Origin: Apiotrichum sp. Y4204
Lineage: Eukaryota; Basidiomycota; Tremellomycetes; Trichosporonales; Trichosporonaceae
Reading direction: 5' to 3'
Length of the DNA stretch: 64,000 nt
Assembly (NCBI GenBank): GCA_025531455.1
Contig: JAMYHL010000009.1
Coordinates: 682,001-746,000, forward strand
Positions 31,582 through 43,514 of the stretch are shown here, piece by piece. The position numbers and the translations under genes are program-made. The notes under the pieces were generated by a model. It was not told the DNA's origin, did no database searches, and worked only from the letters and a program-made list of their open reading frames with translations. Each line of letters begins with the position of its first letter. Position 1 is the stretch's first letter.

Positions 31582-34500
31582 CTATCGCTTCAAAACGTGC
31601 TGAAGCCATCCGGTCTGCTCGGCCCTCAAAGCGGGACCAGCCCGCCACCCGCCACCGGCACCAGTGTTGTCAGGACCGCACTTGACTCCTTCGATGTGCG
31701 CGAGCATGGACACTTGTGCGCGTTGGATTGGACGTAGGGCGAGCACTTGCGGAAGCCGCATCCGATCCTTCGGGTTCGAGTGCAGCATCGAACAAATCGT
31801 ATCGACCAGCACTTTAGAAAGGACAAGAGATTGGGTGTCGCTTTCAGGATTGGTTTTTGTGCTCCCTTCGGGTCGCTGTACGTAATGCTCCTCAAGGTCT
31901 TCGAAGTTGTCTTCGCGCAGGCGGATCCACACATCGCCGTCTTTCTAAGTCAGCCTTTGAGGAAGTGCTTAGGGGCTGTGCTACTCACTAGACGGAACTG
32001 TCACATTAAACGCCGCTTCGAGTATTGTGATGCCGAGACTGTACACATCGGCCGCTGGACTCGGAGGATGGTCGCGCATCAACTCAGGACAGAGATATGC
32101 TCGATCTCCCTCCAGATCGCGTCCAACCAGATCTGTCGTCGTATCGTACCTGCCATCTTCGGTTTTGTAGACGACACTCATCCCAAAATCGCTGATCTTG
32201 AGGGCGCCTTCTGCAGTGACAAGAATGTTGGAAGGCTTCAAGTCGAGATGAATGACGCCATGCCCGTGGATAAAATCCAAACCAGATGCCAGCTCAACGA
32301 ATACTTTCCAAGTCCGACCCTCATCAAGCCCGCCCATGTCGCTGATCGAAGCGAGGTACTTGGCTAGATCACCCCATTCCAATAGCTCCGTCCTGATGTA
32401 GAGCATATCAGACTGTTCCCAAGAGTCGACAAACTGAATGACATGAGGATGCCCAATCTTGGCGAGTCGAGTGAGGATGGTGACTTCTTCGCGTTGACGC
32501 TGACGGGTCTTGGGGCCGGCGTACGGCTTCCCTTGTTTAATCGCCCAAAGATCGCCGCTTTGCTTGTGCCTGGCCTTCCACACTCGACTAAACTCGCCCG
32601 TTCCCAGCGCACTTTCGATGGTGTAGTCGCGCTCAAATGGGCCGGCATCAGGATTAGGAACAAAGTTCTCAGGGATTCGCATGAACGAATCCACGGGAGT
32701 CGTTGGGGAACCGCTGACGGCCTGGTTGCGATAGGAAGCGGCAAGCATGGGATTGGAGCTGCGAGGAATAGGACCACGAGAGAGTGCGCTGACTCGACCA
32801 GTGTGACGGCCCACTGGGGTCGTCAAGGGCGAGACCGATGAATTGCTTGCCTTCTTTGAATCAAACGGATATTGCGAGGAGGGGGATGGGGTCGAGCCAG
32901 TGAGACTAGCTTGCACTACTGGTAAGCATGGCGCAGTGGCAAATAACTCACATGTCGACAAAGGAAGTGTCCTGGTGGGAGTCATAGGTGAGCCCTTCTC
33001 GCTGTCACTACCAAAAAGCGCACTGCCTTTGCGCCTCAAACCACGAGAACCCGTGCTACTTGCGGAAGACGGAATGCGGGAGTGTCCGGAACGGCCTGTT
33101 ACGTCGCTTGCGAAGGAACAGATACGACTGTCGCTGCTGTTTCGACTGAAGCTCGTTGTGCGAAGGGGCTTGATCGGCGAGAGCTGATCCTGATTGTCAT
33201 AATCGTCCAGCTGAACAGTCTTCATGACTGCCATTGATGACTCGGCTTTCGAGGGGGTGTCGGCCGTATTCAACGGAGATGAGTCTTTGCGTCTCATCGA
33301 CCTGAGGCGAGGGAAAATGTTGGAGGCGCGTTTCTTCTTTGTAAGGCCAGCCGAGTTGAACGCTGCTGGAGAAGGCTTCTCATTATCAAAGGCGCGTACG
33401 AGGTTGATCGGTGTGCTTGCCGCTTGTTGCCCAGCAGATTTTTGAGGAACATCGGACCGCATGTCATTCGGCACCTGCGGAGCCCGAGCTGAACCGATAG
33501 TAGCAGGAGGCGGTTTGCCACCCTTCGGGGTGGCCATGGCTAGCTTCTCTGGTCTTCTACGAGAGAAGAAATTGCTGCTCGACGAGGAAGAAGGTAGCCC
33601 GGAGGACGAGGAGGGAGTTGCTGATGGGGTTGAACGAGTGGGCAGTTGGGGTACAGCAGACTTGGACTGTGACCGCAGTGGGGACAGCTCCAGTTCGAGT
33701 TCGTTGGGCTCACTAGACGCGTCTGGGATAGGGGAATCAGACGGCTGGTGAGAGGACATTTCACTCCTGGTAGGACGTTCGGCGTGGCAGCGAGCGAGGA
33801 AAGTGTCCACGTCGGGGTTACGAGAGTCGGGCTCCGAAGTTCTCCTCTGGCCCAGCCAAGCGTTCATGTCCGAGTCGGCCATGAGGCAGGAGACCGGTCG
33901 TTTGTCCCGTTTACGCGAAGTGGATTGGCTGAGACGGCGAGACAAGAACGAGTCTGAAGGTGAACAAGCTTGATGTGCGCGGTCTAATGCTGAAGTGGAA
34001 GTGAGTTGGCTCAATTGAAGAGGTTGGACATTATGACTTTCCTCACCACTGAAAGGCTTGCTAGGGGTACGCTTGATCAGTGGCGTAGAATCTGGGCACA
34101 AAAGAAGAGGGCGAGCAGAGTCGAGTGGTGCGGGAATAGCTTTGGGGCCGAACGTAGGCTGAAGCGGTGTCGTCGGACTGTCCTCCTCGACAACGTCGTC
34201 GTCCCAGATGCCAAGAGCAGAGTGGGATGGTCGATCTGTCAAAACCGCGGATGATGCACTCGTACAGCTGCCACTTCCTTCCCCATCGGAGCTTGCTCGA
34301 CGATATAGTGTGCGCTCGATGGTGGGGCTGGTTGGACTGTGAGGGATATCCTCCATATCGGACCACCTTGGCGGTAATGGCTGAGTCCGTGTCCATTCGA
34401 GGGTCGGGGTTGGCTCACCCTTACCACGTGATATCCAAGTGGGAGAGGTAACGTCGTGCAGGAACGGCCTGGGCTTCGTATGAAAGGGACTGCCAAGAAG

Positions 34501-35364
34501 CGAGTGGATGACAGGCATAGGGGCGGTATTGGGATAGGACAATTCGCGGGTGGCAAGTGGCGCTGGCGTGTTCATTCGTCGAAGCTGTGGTAGTCGCATT
34601 GGCGTATAGATGACATTACTTGAGATAGGTAGGCAAGGAGGTGTACTCGAGCTAGGATCTCGCACCATGGCATCGGGAAACACATCTGACCCTTCCGGTG
34701 GCGTGCTGTGGGAGAGGGAGAACGAAGACAAAGTCTGGGAGAGCTGTAAAGTGTTAGTCCATGAATAAGCACTCGCAAGCGAGCAAGCGGTACTGGTTGC
34801 ACTCGCTGTCACCCGGCCCACTTGACCAGGCTGATAATGCCGCTGAGGATTGTCACGCACCAGAGGTACCGACATTTCGCGGCGAACTCCTCTGCGGGCT
34901 CCGAAGTTATTAGGATTCGCAACCGGGCTCGTAGATGGATGATGCTTGTTATTCTGTGCTGCCCATTCGAGGGGGTTGCTGCAATACGGACGCAGAGACG
35001 CCGGCGGAGGCTTGGTGCTTGATCTAGCTGTGGACGGTGTTGTTAACGCCACCGAGAGCACAGGTGGCAAGGGTTGAGCAGATTTGGAGGTGTGCACAGA
35101 TCCCCCTTCATGACCATCATAAGCCGTTGTCAACATTCGAGGCGTCGCACAGGGATGCGGACTGTCACGATCACTGTCCGGCAGCTGAAGGAAGACATGG
35201 TCCGTGTCACTGCCATCGTCCTGGTCGTGAGGGGATGGACTGCTGCGAGCTCGTTTGGGAGATCGGCAGGCGTAGGAAGACGATGTCGAGCGTGGGCTGC
35301 TGCCATAGCATTCTGAATGATGAGGCAGAGGCGATCGCCTATATGATGAACTCGGTGTGCTCAT
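31582..35364 (-). CDS. WEE1: Wee1/Swe1-type CDK-inhibitory protein kinase
   Basis: Kinase that phosphorylates the inhibitory tyrosine of Cdk1 and delays mitosis. Exons 35364-31989 and 31940-31582 give 1244 aa, longer than S. pombe Wee1 (877). About 900 residues of Ser/Pro-rich, low-complexity N-terminus with many SP/TP sites precede a C-terminal kinase domain (about residue 913 on). Domain motifs: GTGEFSRVWKARH glycine loop, LWAIKQG catalytic Lys, YIRTELLEWGDLAKYL hinge, HLDLKPSNI catalytic loop, KISDFGMSVV, and the Wee1-family EGDRAYLCPELM in place of a normal APE segment. GDVWIRLREDNF after the intron is another Wee1-family signature. A 33-nt in-frame GTGAGT...CCAG segment near 32924-32956 could be an additional tiny intron; removing it keeps frame. 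It is divergent from the RanGEF gene. Confidence 0.93.
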
Positions 35365-38170
35365 TGTTGTCGAGAATTGTAGCCCTGCACCAAGCCCAGC
35401 AGGTGCAGTTTATACAGGTGAGCAAGTCGGGATTACCGACGGTGTCGGACACGACAAAAACCTCACAGAGGCGCCTGATTAGTGTACGTTTGAATTATAA
35501 GGGAGTGGCGCAAGCGTAGAGGTGGGAGCTGAGAGCGAAGAGCGGCGAGAATGGGGGCAGGAGGGAGTAGAAGACGCGTCGTGTTTGGCGTTGGCGTGTG
35601 CAAAGGAGGATGGACGAGAACGGGGCAGAGAGGGAAGATGGAGAAATGGGAGAGGGCGTGAGATGGGAATGGTGTGGTGCTGCCGGTGGTGGTGAGGAGG
35701 ATGGGGATGGTGCTGGTCGTCGGTTGGATGATATGTATTAAGGCTGGAGAACGCGATGAAAATGATCCGAGTTGACGGTGTTGGACGGGTTTGGTGGCCT
35801 GGTGGCCTGGTGGTGTTATTGGTATGCGACCAGGTGAGCTCTGGATTACTTGCTGGATGGGGAGCGAAGGGATCGAAGGGAAAACGGTGCTAGCGTACTG
35901 TACCTGACGGTTAGACCCATGGACCAAGTTTTGAGTGATGGGATGACTAGGATGACTGTGTGCAGTGTGACTGCACGACTTGTCCGGCCTTTCCCCTTGG
36001 GCGCTAGGATGTTAGGGGCCCTTCTGGTTCCAGGGCATGCAGGGCAGAGCACAGGGCACGCAGTATCAGTGCACGAGACCCGAGACGCACAAAGTAACCC
36101 AGTGGTGTGCGACGATGGTCTCGAGGAATGGATCGGAATCCTGGACCCTTTTCCTCTGCCGTTGTTGTACGTTGTCACTTGCAACCTCTGCAACCATCTG
36201 GCCTCTGGCCTCTGGGCCTCTGGCCGCTTGGGTCTCTCTAGATCTCTCTCTAACTCTCTATCTCTGCGTCTCGCGTTTTGTGCTTGCCCCTTGTGCTTGC
36301 CCCTTCTCTAGTTATCAATCTGTGACCTGTGGGCCGGTGGGCCGGTGAGCCGGTGGGAACTTTTGGGACTTGACACTCTGTTCTTTGTCCCCTGGACCTT
36401 CTTCGCTTGTTCTTCTCGGTCCTCTGTCCTCTGGATCTCTGGGTCTCTGTGGATGCATGTCGCTAAAGAGCGCTCGGCAGCGCGGGCGGGGGGTGGATCA
36501 CCCACAAAGCTCGAAGATTACACACAGTCCGCTCCTGCCATCGGTCTAATGAGTCAGCTCGAGTCAGCGACCCTTCTTCGTCACCTGGGTTGACATAACA
36601 CAGAACGACGCGTCAACGCGTTCACTATTCATGAGCGTTGTCGTTGCGTTGTGACACTTCGTTCTCTTCCTCCTTTGGCTATTCAACCTTTGCGCGCGCC
36701 GCATTCCTCCTGCATGTGCTGCACGCTGCACATGCTGCACCTGCATTCTTCCCGCAAACGGCGATAGGCACTACGGCAATGAAGCCACTGTACGGAGCTG
36801 GTCTGGGTAGTCTGGACAGGGTCGAGTCGCGTCCACGGATTCACGGCCTGAAGCGTGTCCTGTGTGAGTACTGTGGTATTGTCCGTGCCTTGTCTCGATT
36901 TTCGAAAAGTCAAGCTTTTAGCGTTCCGACTCCCGCCCAAAGTCGGGGATCGGGGGGTCCTACCTTCCCAACTGGGCAATTTCCTAAACCGCGCGACGCG
37001 TCTGCCTTGTTTCACGACGCGACGCCACCAACCAGCATGCTAGCGCCTACTAAGGTCCAATCACCTGCGGGCCTCCTGGAGACACAAACAAAAATTATTT
37101 TATATGACCCGCCCTTTACTCCTTTGGATCATCTTCGATCGTCAATCCAGTCGATCCAGTCGATCCTGGCAGGTCGATCAGTCGAGGCTCGTCTTCTTGC
37201 GTTTACACCGTGTACATTATATCATTTGCTCTCGACGATAACGGCCGATAACTGATATCACTTTATTATGTAACTGGGTACCTTGAGTACAAATGACGTC
37301 ACTTGTCTGCACCTCACCCCACTCGCCAGATCGCCAGAAGTGTGCGGAATCATTCATCGACACTCATCAATACGGTCAATACCTGCATGATCCTGTAGGT
37401 TTGTAGATCTGTAGAGCATGTAGAGGCAGATGTCAAAAGGGCTGTGGAGACGAAGAGCAAGCTGCTGTCAGGCAACATGAAACGCGCGTATGCTGCTCAT
37501 AATGCCGATATGTGCATACAGTGTATGAGTACATGCATTCGTGTGCAGGACGTGCGGTGTGTGCATACATGCATGCATGCCAAAGCTCAAGAGTGAAAAG
37601 ACCATGAGGGCATAGAGGAAGTTCTCGACCATCGACCCTCTGGAATGTGACCACTGGATTGGTGGTGTTGTGGCTGTTTGGGTATGGCCGGCGTACGCGT
37701 ACGGGGTCGAAAGGGTAAACAAAATTCCACTTGGTGAGCCAGCTCGAGCCAGCCTCCCGTCCCATGCCCCCGCACCCACCGTTCGCCATCACATCGCCCC
37801 CTTCTCTTTCTTTTTTTTTTTTTTTTTTTGGTTCTTTTTTTTCTTTTTGCCTTGCCTTTACAACTCTCCTCATCCCTCCCCCCGTTTCCCATCCTTCATC
37901 CTCCCATCTCGCATCACATCAGACCCATAACAGGAGCAAAAGTTAAGGGAGTGCGAAGCTTGCACCCTCGATTGTTACTTGACAGCATCAATCGGTCTCA
38001 ACCACAAAACAACAACAACAACAACAACCACACCTCATTTGTATGTCATGCTCCACTTCCATCCGGTGTTGCGATTTTAACCTCTCTTTGCACAGTAAAC
38101 ACACCCACAATCTCGCAAACACTCTTTCATCAACATCGCATCACACCCACTGGAAATTATTCAACGCACC
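35365..38170. promoter_or_regulatory. 2.8-kb divergent region between WEE1 and the RanGEF gene
   Basis: Low-complexity sequence: purine-rich plus strand at 35500-35800 (WEE1 leader on the minus strand), GGCCTCTGG/CTCTCT simple repeats at 36185-36270, GGGCCGGTG repeats at 36328-36355, T18-like tract at 37812-37829 and a (CAA)n run at 38005-38026 just before the RanGEF start. TTTTATATGACC near 37101 could be a TATA-type element. The 205-codon plus frame at 36638-37255 shows no family resemblance and is not called. Confidence 0.4.
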
Positions 38171-40365
38171 ATGCCCCCTCGTAGTAAGTTGCTGGGTGCG
38201 ACTGATATCGTTCATACATCTGACTCACATCGCAGCTTCCTCCCGCACGGCTTCGCGGGCCGCTTCAGCGAAGCCCGCGTCTAAACCAACAAAGACGGGG
38301 ACCAAGTCAAAGAGCTCTTCCGCAAAGCCTGTATCTAAGAAGGAGGACAAGGACGATGATGATGCGAAGAAGAAGAAACCCACCTCCAACGGCACGCAGA
38401 AGAAACCCGCTTCCAAGTCCACCACCACCAAGAAGGCCCCCGCCAAGCCGGTTCCGAAGTCAACTTCTAAGGCGGCCGCGAAGCCCTCCGGGAAGAAGAA
38501 GGAGAAGTCTCCCTCCCCCGAATTGGAGTCCGAGGAAGAGGCAGAGGAGGTCGAATTGGACGACGAGAAGAAGTCTGAGCCCGAGCCAGCCTCGAAGAAA
38601 CGCAACGGCAACGCGGCTGAGCTTCCTGACGGCGGGAGCAGCAAAAAGGCTGTTCCAGTCAAACGTCGGCGCATCACCAAGCGCGTTAACGAGCTGCCCC
38701 TTCCCGGTAAGAACTCACACTACCAAGACTGAACGCTGACCCCAGTACCCCATGGATACACCGTCTTTGTATGGGGAACTGGCGACATGGGTCAATTTGG
38801 CCTGGGTCCGGATGATCTTAATGAGAAGGCTCGCCCCAACATCCACTCATGGTAGGTTCGCTGTGATATCCATCCGCTGACTGTAGGTTCGAGGAGCAAA
38901 AGGAGGACGGTGAACTTGGCCCTGCCCCTGACCAGGGCGGCATCGAAACGCTCGCCGCTGGCGGTATGCACTCGCTCGCGATCGACCAGAAGGGTCAGGT
39001 TCGCTCCTGGGGAATCAACGACAATGCCGCCCTTGGACGCAATACCGCTACCAACCCCGATCCCAACAACCCTGGAGGCTTCCTCCCTGCCGATGAGTTC
39101 GAGGCTTGGCCGTTCGTCGTAGAATCTCTCGCCAAGGAGGGTTTCCGCGCCGTCAAGGTTGCGGCGGGTGACTCGGTCTCGATTGCTATTTCCGACAAGG
39201 GTGATCTGCGCGCCTGGGGCTCGTTCCGTGTGAGTCAAAAGGTTCGGAAATGTGGGCAGACGCTGACGTCACTAGTCCAACGATGGTATTCTCGGCTTTG
39301 ATGGTGTTCCCGGCCACGAGCCTTTCCAGTTCTCTCCGATTGAGCTTCCTGCCCTCGCCAAGGTCGAAGTTGTAGATGTCGCATGCGGTGCCGACCACGT
39401 TCTTGCTCTTACCTCTGAGGGCCACGTCTACGTATGGGGTAACGGTCAGCAGAACCAGCTGGGCCGTCGTGTCATGGAACGTCGTCGCCTAAACGCGCTC
39501 GAACCGGAGCGCTTGGGTCTCCGGAACATTGTTCATGTCGCAGCTGGACAATACCATTCCTTCGCAATTGACAAGGACGGCGTCGTGTATGCCTGGGGCT
39601 TGAACACGTTCCATCAGACAGGTATTACCGGTCGTGACGAAGACGAGGAGATGATTATCCGTCCTCAAGTCGTCGAGGCGCTGTTGCCGAAGAACCACAA
39701 CGGTGCCAAGGTAGTCCAGATTGATGGTGGCGTTCACCACTCTCTCTTCCTCTTCGACAACGGCCAGGTGTGGGGCTGTGGCCGGTGCGACGCCAACGAG
39801 CTTGGACTCGCATCCGACCACCCCGCTCAAGAGGGTCTCAAAGCCCGACGTGATGAGATCAAGGAGGAGAAGGAGAAGAGGGTGGAACAGTGTAAGGCCA
39901 CATTGAGCGAGGTCAAGGGACACGCCAACCCGAACCGGAACCTCGTGGAGAAGGCAGAACAAGATCTTGCGCAGGCTGAAGCTGCCCTTCCGCTTCCTCC
40001 TGACGAGTTCGTGCCCGAGCCTGTTTGGGTGAGTGCATGATGTACGCCTTTTCTGACAACAGATTCCGTTCCCCCCCATCCCCGAGCAGTACGAGGTCGT
40101 TCCCGAGATGAAGCCTTATGCTCAGTCGGCAGAGAACCCTGTGGCCAACATTTCGGCTGGTACTCGTCACAACCTTGCCGTAACGCGTAGTGGTCACACG
40201 TACAGCTGGGGCTTGGGCAACCAGGCGCAGCTTGGTCTTGGGCCCCAGGAGACCGCGGAGGTCCCGTCGCTGGTCCGCTCAAAGTGGCTCCGCCCGTACG
40301 ATGCCGTCATGGCCGCCGCTGGTGGACAACACTGTGTTCTTCTCGGCAAGAAGCGTGAGGCGTAA
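38171..40365 (+). CDS. RCC1: RCC1-type guanine nucleotide exchange factor for Ran (Pim1/Srm1)
   Basis: Chromatin-bound exchange factor that loads Ran with GTP, setting direction of nuclear transport and spindle assembly. Six exons: 38171-38183 (13 nt), 38236-38706, 38746-38851, 38887-39229, 39276-40028 and 40063-40365, giving 662 aa. The first 150 residues are Lys/Ser/Pro/Glu-rich with KRRRITKR before the propeller, fitting a chromatin-binding and nuclear-import tail. The seven-bladed propeller shows RCC1 repeats: VFVWGTGDMGQFGLG, AAGGMHSLAIDQKGQVRSWG, VACGADHVLALTSEGHVYVW, VAAGQYHSFAIDKDGVVYAW, ISAGTRHNLAVTRSGHTYSW and AAGGQHCVLLG. Between blades, about residues 498-555, lies an inserted charged helical stretch (KARRDEIKEEKEKRVEQ through EKAEQDLAQAEAAL) that resembles a coiled-coil hairpin and accounts for part of the extra length over yeast Srm1 (482 aa). 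Confidence 0.94.
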
Positions 40366-41027
40366 GCAACTGTATCAAAAGAGTCCGGTCGGCAGTCAAG
40401 ATCTAGATGCTTGAGAGTGTGGCCAGTCCTGTCTGTCGCACTATATGAAGATGTCCAGTTATACCTAATGCCCCAACTGCATGCACTGAAGTGATTCTGC
40501 GAACGAGTCAGCGGGGATGGAGTGGGCAGGATCTGGCTCGGTTGCGGCTTCTTTCCATTGTCAGAGCCTTCATTCCATACGGCGAACGGATGCCAAGCTG
40601 CGACTTAAAGCCATGTACCGGCGTCGGCCCGACCGCTCACCACCTCTCGACTAACAACAGGCAACCGACAGGCAACCGACAGGGTGCACGACTTGCCGTA
40701 GGGTCACCCGGGGGTCAATTCAACCCCGGCTCTCGACTCAAGCAAGCCCCTTCGGCTGCCAATCCATCCCACGCAAATCAGTCCGCTGTTTGTCGTTCTT
40801 CATAGTCGTTCTTCACAGCTTCGGACCAAATGAACTGACAGACCAACGACCACAAATGCTCTTTCTCGCCACCGGCGGCTGAACCTAGCTCGCAGCACGG
40901 TCTGTGGCACAATTCAACATTACATCCGCATATGGTTGTTGTATTGTACAAGCCAACGCTGTGTTTGACACCTGCCATCAGCTATCATGTCCTTAACAGC
41001 ATTGCGATTCCACACACCACTTCCTTT
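40366..41027. other. intergenic, convergent 3' regions
   Basis: No gene seen. A short tandem repeat of GGCAACCGACA occurs at 40661-40683. Confidence 0.5.
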
Positions 41028-41378
41028 CTAAGCCACAACAAGACCAGCAATCATCGCAACAAGCACCATTGCGCCGACCCTAGCGCCGGCGGCGCCCACA
41101 CTCTGCGCACCGCTCTTCGGCTGGGCGTTGTCCTTATCGCGGAACGTGGTGCACTTGTTGTTTGTGCCCTGGCCAGTGCACCACTCCTCGTCGTTCTCGC
41201 ACGTCCACACGCCGGCCGCGTAGTCGGGCTTCGTCGCGCACGCGGCGTACGTCGCGCGGTCGGGCAGCGCGCACTTCCCGTTCGGGTAGAGCGTTCCGTT
41301 GACGGCTGTGCAGCAGATTGCGGAGACGTTCGCGTTTGCCAGTTCGGCGTTCGTTGCGCGGTAGGAGCAGGCCCACAT
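41028..41378 (-). CDS. small cysteine-rich protein with GPI-signal-like C-terminus
   Basis: Single exon, 116 aa: MWACSYRATNAELANANVSA at the start, then ICCTAVNGTLYPNGKCALPD, ATYAACATKPD, VWTCENDEEWCTGQG and NNKCTTF. There are eight cysteines in about 75 residues, N-glycosylation sequons (NVS, NGT), and a C-terminal Gly/Ala/Val hydrophobic run (ARVGAMVLVAMIAGLVVA) after a small-residue stretch, which resembles a GPI-attachment signal. Such proteins are cell-surface or secreted in fungi. No signal peptide is visible at this ATG, so either an upstream coding exon is missed or the start is further upstream. Family not recognised; the GC-rich, single-frame composition supports a real gene. Confidence 0.55.
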   Translation of the reverse strand: MWACSYRATNAELANANVSAICCTAVNGTLYPNGKCALPDRATYAACATKPDYAAGVWTCENDEEWCTGQGTNNKCTTFRDKDNAQPKSGAQSVGAAGARVGAMVLVAMIAGLVVA

Positions 41379-42391
41379 TATGAAAGTCGGGGGCAGGCGA
41401 TGAGATCAGTGCGGATGGGCAAGAGTGAGCGATGGAGACAATTCAAGTTGCATCGCGTGAGATGTTGGTATGTCCAGTAACGAAGTGGAGGTTTTGTGGA
41501 GTCATTCCCCGGACCGGTTGAAGCCGGGGACGGTTGAAGCCGGAGGCGGATTGCCGTCGCCGTTGCAAAAATACTGTGGCTGCCCTTGGCCTCTGCTTGA
41601 CTATGAGTATGCTTTCGATACGATCTTTTCGTTACAGAGACGAGGGAAGGCGACGAGCTTAATGTATGCATGTAGAGCTCTTGTCCCTGGCATGTATACT
41701 TGAGGCTCGCAGCAAGCGGTTGAGCTGTCCGAGCCGCGGATCATGGGTTGGTTGAGACCCCCAGGTTTTACGCTTACTTTGTCTTGATTTTGTGGCACCC
41801 ACCACAACGGAGCACAAGTCATCCAATCGATATCAACTCTTCTCTTCAGCATCGCTTGCCGTAGGCTAGCTAAAAGACTATATGTTGGTACTTAACAAAT
41901 AAGACGGGAACGGTATGGGCAAGATAGGAGAATCACTCACCAGACTCACAGACCACCTGCTGTTGAATCCACACAATCGCCAGGGCACAGACAAACTGAG
42001 GATGACATCAAGTGAGCAGCTCCCACTAGCCCAATAGAACGGATTAGATACAGTCCTAACCCTGGCTGTCGTGCGGAGACCTGCTGGCCAGAGGAAGCCG
42101 CAACTCTCATCAGACATTCTGTTGCATTATTATAATTATTATCACTTGTTCTGTCCTTTGCTTTTATTGCTTAAATGAGTGCGTTGTCCCAGTTTCCATC
42201 ATTGATTGTGCCTCCAGCGGGTAGAACCCAACACAGCCTGTTTACAAAAGATATGCTGACTTTCGCGCAGAACCGAACTCAAAGAGCACAAAGAGCTCGC
42301 TGATTGGCATGCGTGCTGCGATGTCGACTGGTGTCCGACCACCCGCGTGTGGGCACCTTCGTCCCAACAGACAAATCGTCAATATCAGGAG
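41379..42391. other. intergenic, upstream of the cysteine-rich gene and of tRNA-Asp
   Basis: No convincing coding sequence; the right half is AT-richer. A short direct repeat GGTTGAAGCCGG occurs twice at 41517-41542. Confidence 0.45.
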
Positions 42392-42477
42392 TCTCAATTC
42401 GTATAGTGGCTAGTATGCTCGCTTGTCATGAGAAATCAAGATCGCGGGAGACCGGAGTTCAATTCTCCGATTGAGAG
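42392..42477 (+). tRNA. tRNA-Asp (anticodon GTC) with a 14-nt intron
   Basis: Acceptor TCTCAAT (42392-42398) pairs fully with ATTGAGA (42470-42476), discriminator G at 42477. The D arm reads GTAT-AGTGGCTAGT-ATGC. The anticodon stem CTCGC pairs with GCGGG around loop T-T-GTC-A-C, interrupted after position 37 by a 14-nt intron (TGAGAAATCAAGAT). The T arm is CGGAG-TTCAATT-CTCCG. A TTTTT terminator lies at 42501-42505. The AT-rich acceptor stem is unusual for tRNA-Asp. Confidence 0.85.
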
Positions 42478-43514
42478 GAACGCAGCGTCGTGACACTGCC
42501 TTTTTGCATCTGGGGCGCGTTTGAGGCCAAGAAGAACTGCAGGACGCGTGAAGAGACACGAAAGAAGGGAATAAATCACTGTTGTGACTCTATCTCGAGC
42601 TCTCCACGACAATTCCATGACATGGCTTTGCCAGAGAGCTGGATGTTGACATTTGTTGCCCCTACACTTCCCTCCCTGATGAGACGATGGAATCCCATCT
42701 TCAGAAGCGTCGTTCGACATGGCAGCAACACAAAAGCGACATAAACAGCCTGAACTCGGTTTTCACATGCTACTCCGGCGATATTCCGTCCGCTCGATTG
42801 CAGACAATCACGTCTTTGGTAACGACAATCCTTGCCCGATCGCATGGTCTGTTCCCCGTTCCGTAGCCCCAGTGGCCCCGCCATATCCCCGCACCATCCC
42901 CGATGTCCCCATGAGTTCCAGGGAGCTCGATGAAGTCAGTCAGACCTTACACTAATCCCAGGATCACTCGACAGACAGTCCATCGGGTGGGGAATGCGAG
43001 ACGCGTCCCGTGGCGAACTGTCCTCCGTTGTCCACTTTCCTGCACTTGCTGGCCGTTGGATTATCAGACCTGTTGATCATGTGGTACGAAGCGGTGCCTG
43101 CCCAACACTTTGCCTCGACGCACAGGCCGCATACCGTGCGTTGCTATTGTTCACCAGAATCGGCACGTCCAGCCCAACGCCAACCGTCACGTTGCGCTCG
43201 GGCCGAGGCGTGCACCCTGCCTGTTCCGAAGCTGCCGGTGCTCTGGGGTGCTCGGATGCGAAGGTCCGTGTGATTGTTGCTGCGCTCATCGGAACTCAAC
43301 ATACTCGGGGAACAGTCAGAACGGCATGTTCGGCGATCAGTCCACTGGAGGTATTCGGTTATCAGAATTGAAGCCTGGAGAAGGCTATCAAACGTGCGAT
43401 GCAAAGCAGAACGTTGGGGTTGACCGCGACCGCTGTCAAGGACATCATGTGAAACTCCATTCCTTCATCTTACATGTGGTGTACTGCGTTTCGACCTGAC
43501 GCACACCTCCCGAC
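42478..43514. other. intergenic between tRNA-Asp and the PCI-protein gene
   Basis: Overlapping frames on both strands at 42994-43499 are GC-rich but have no family resemblance or coherent splice structure, so none is called. It includes the 3' region of the CSN12/PCID2-like gene. Confidence 0.4.

Noticed and set aside
36638..37255. 205-codon plus-strand ORF upstream of the RanGEF gene
   Set aside because: No family resemblance; sequence includes simple repeats and a TATA-like stretch, more consistent with promoter.
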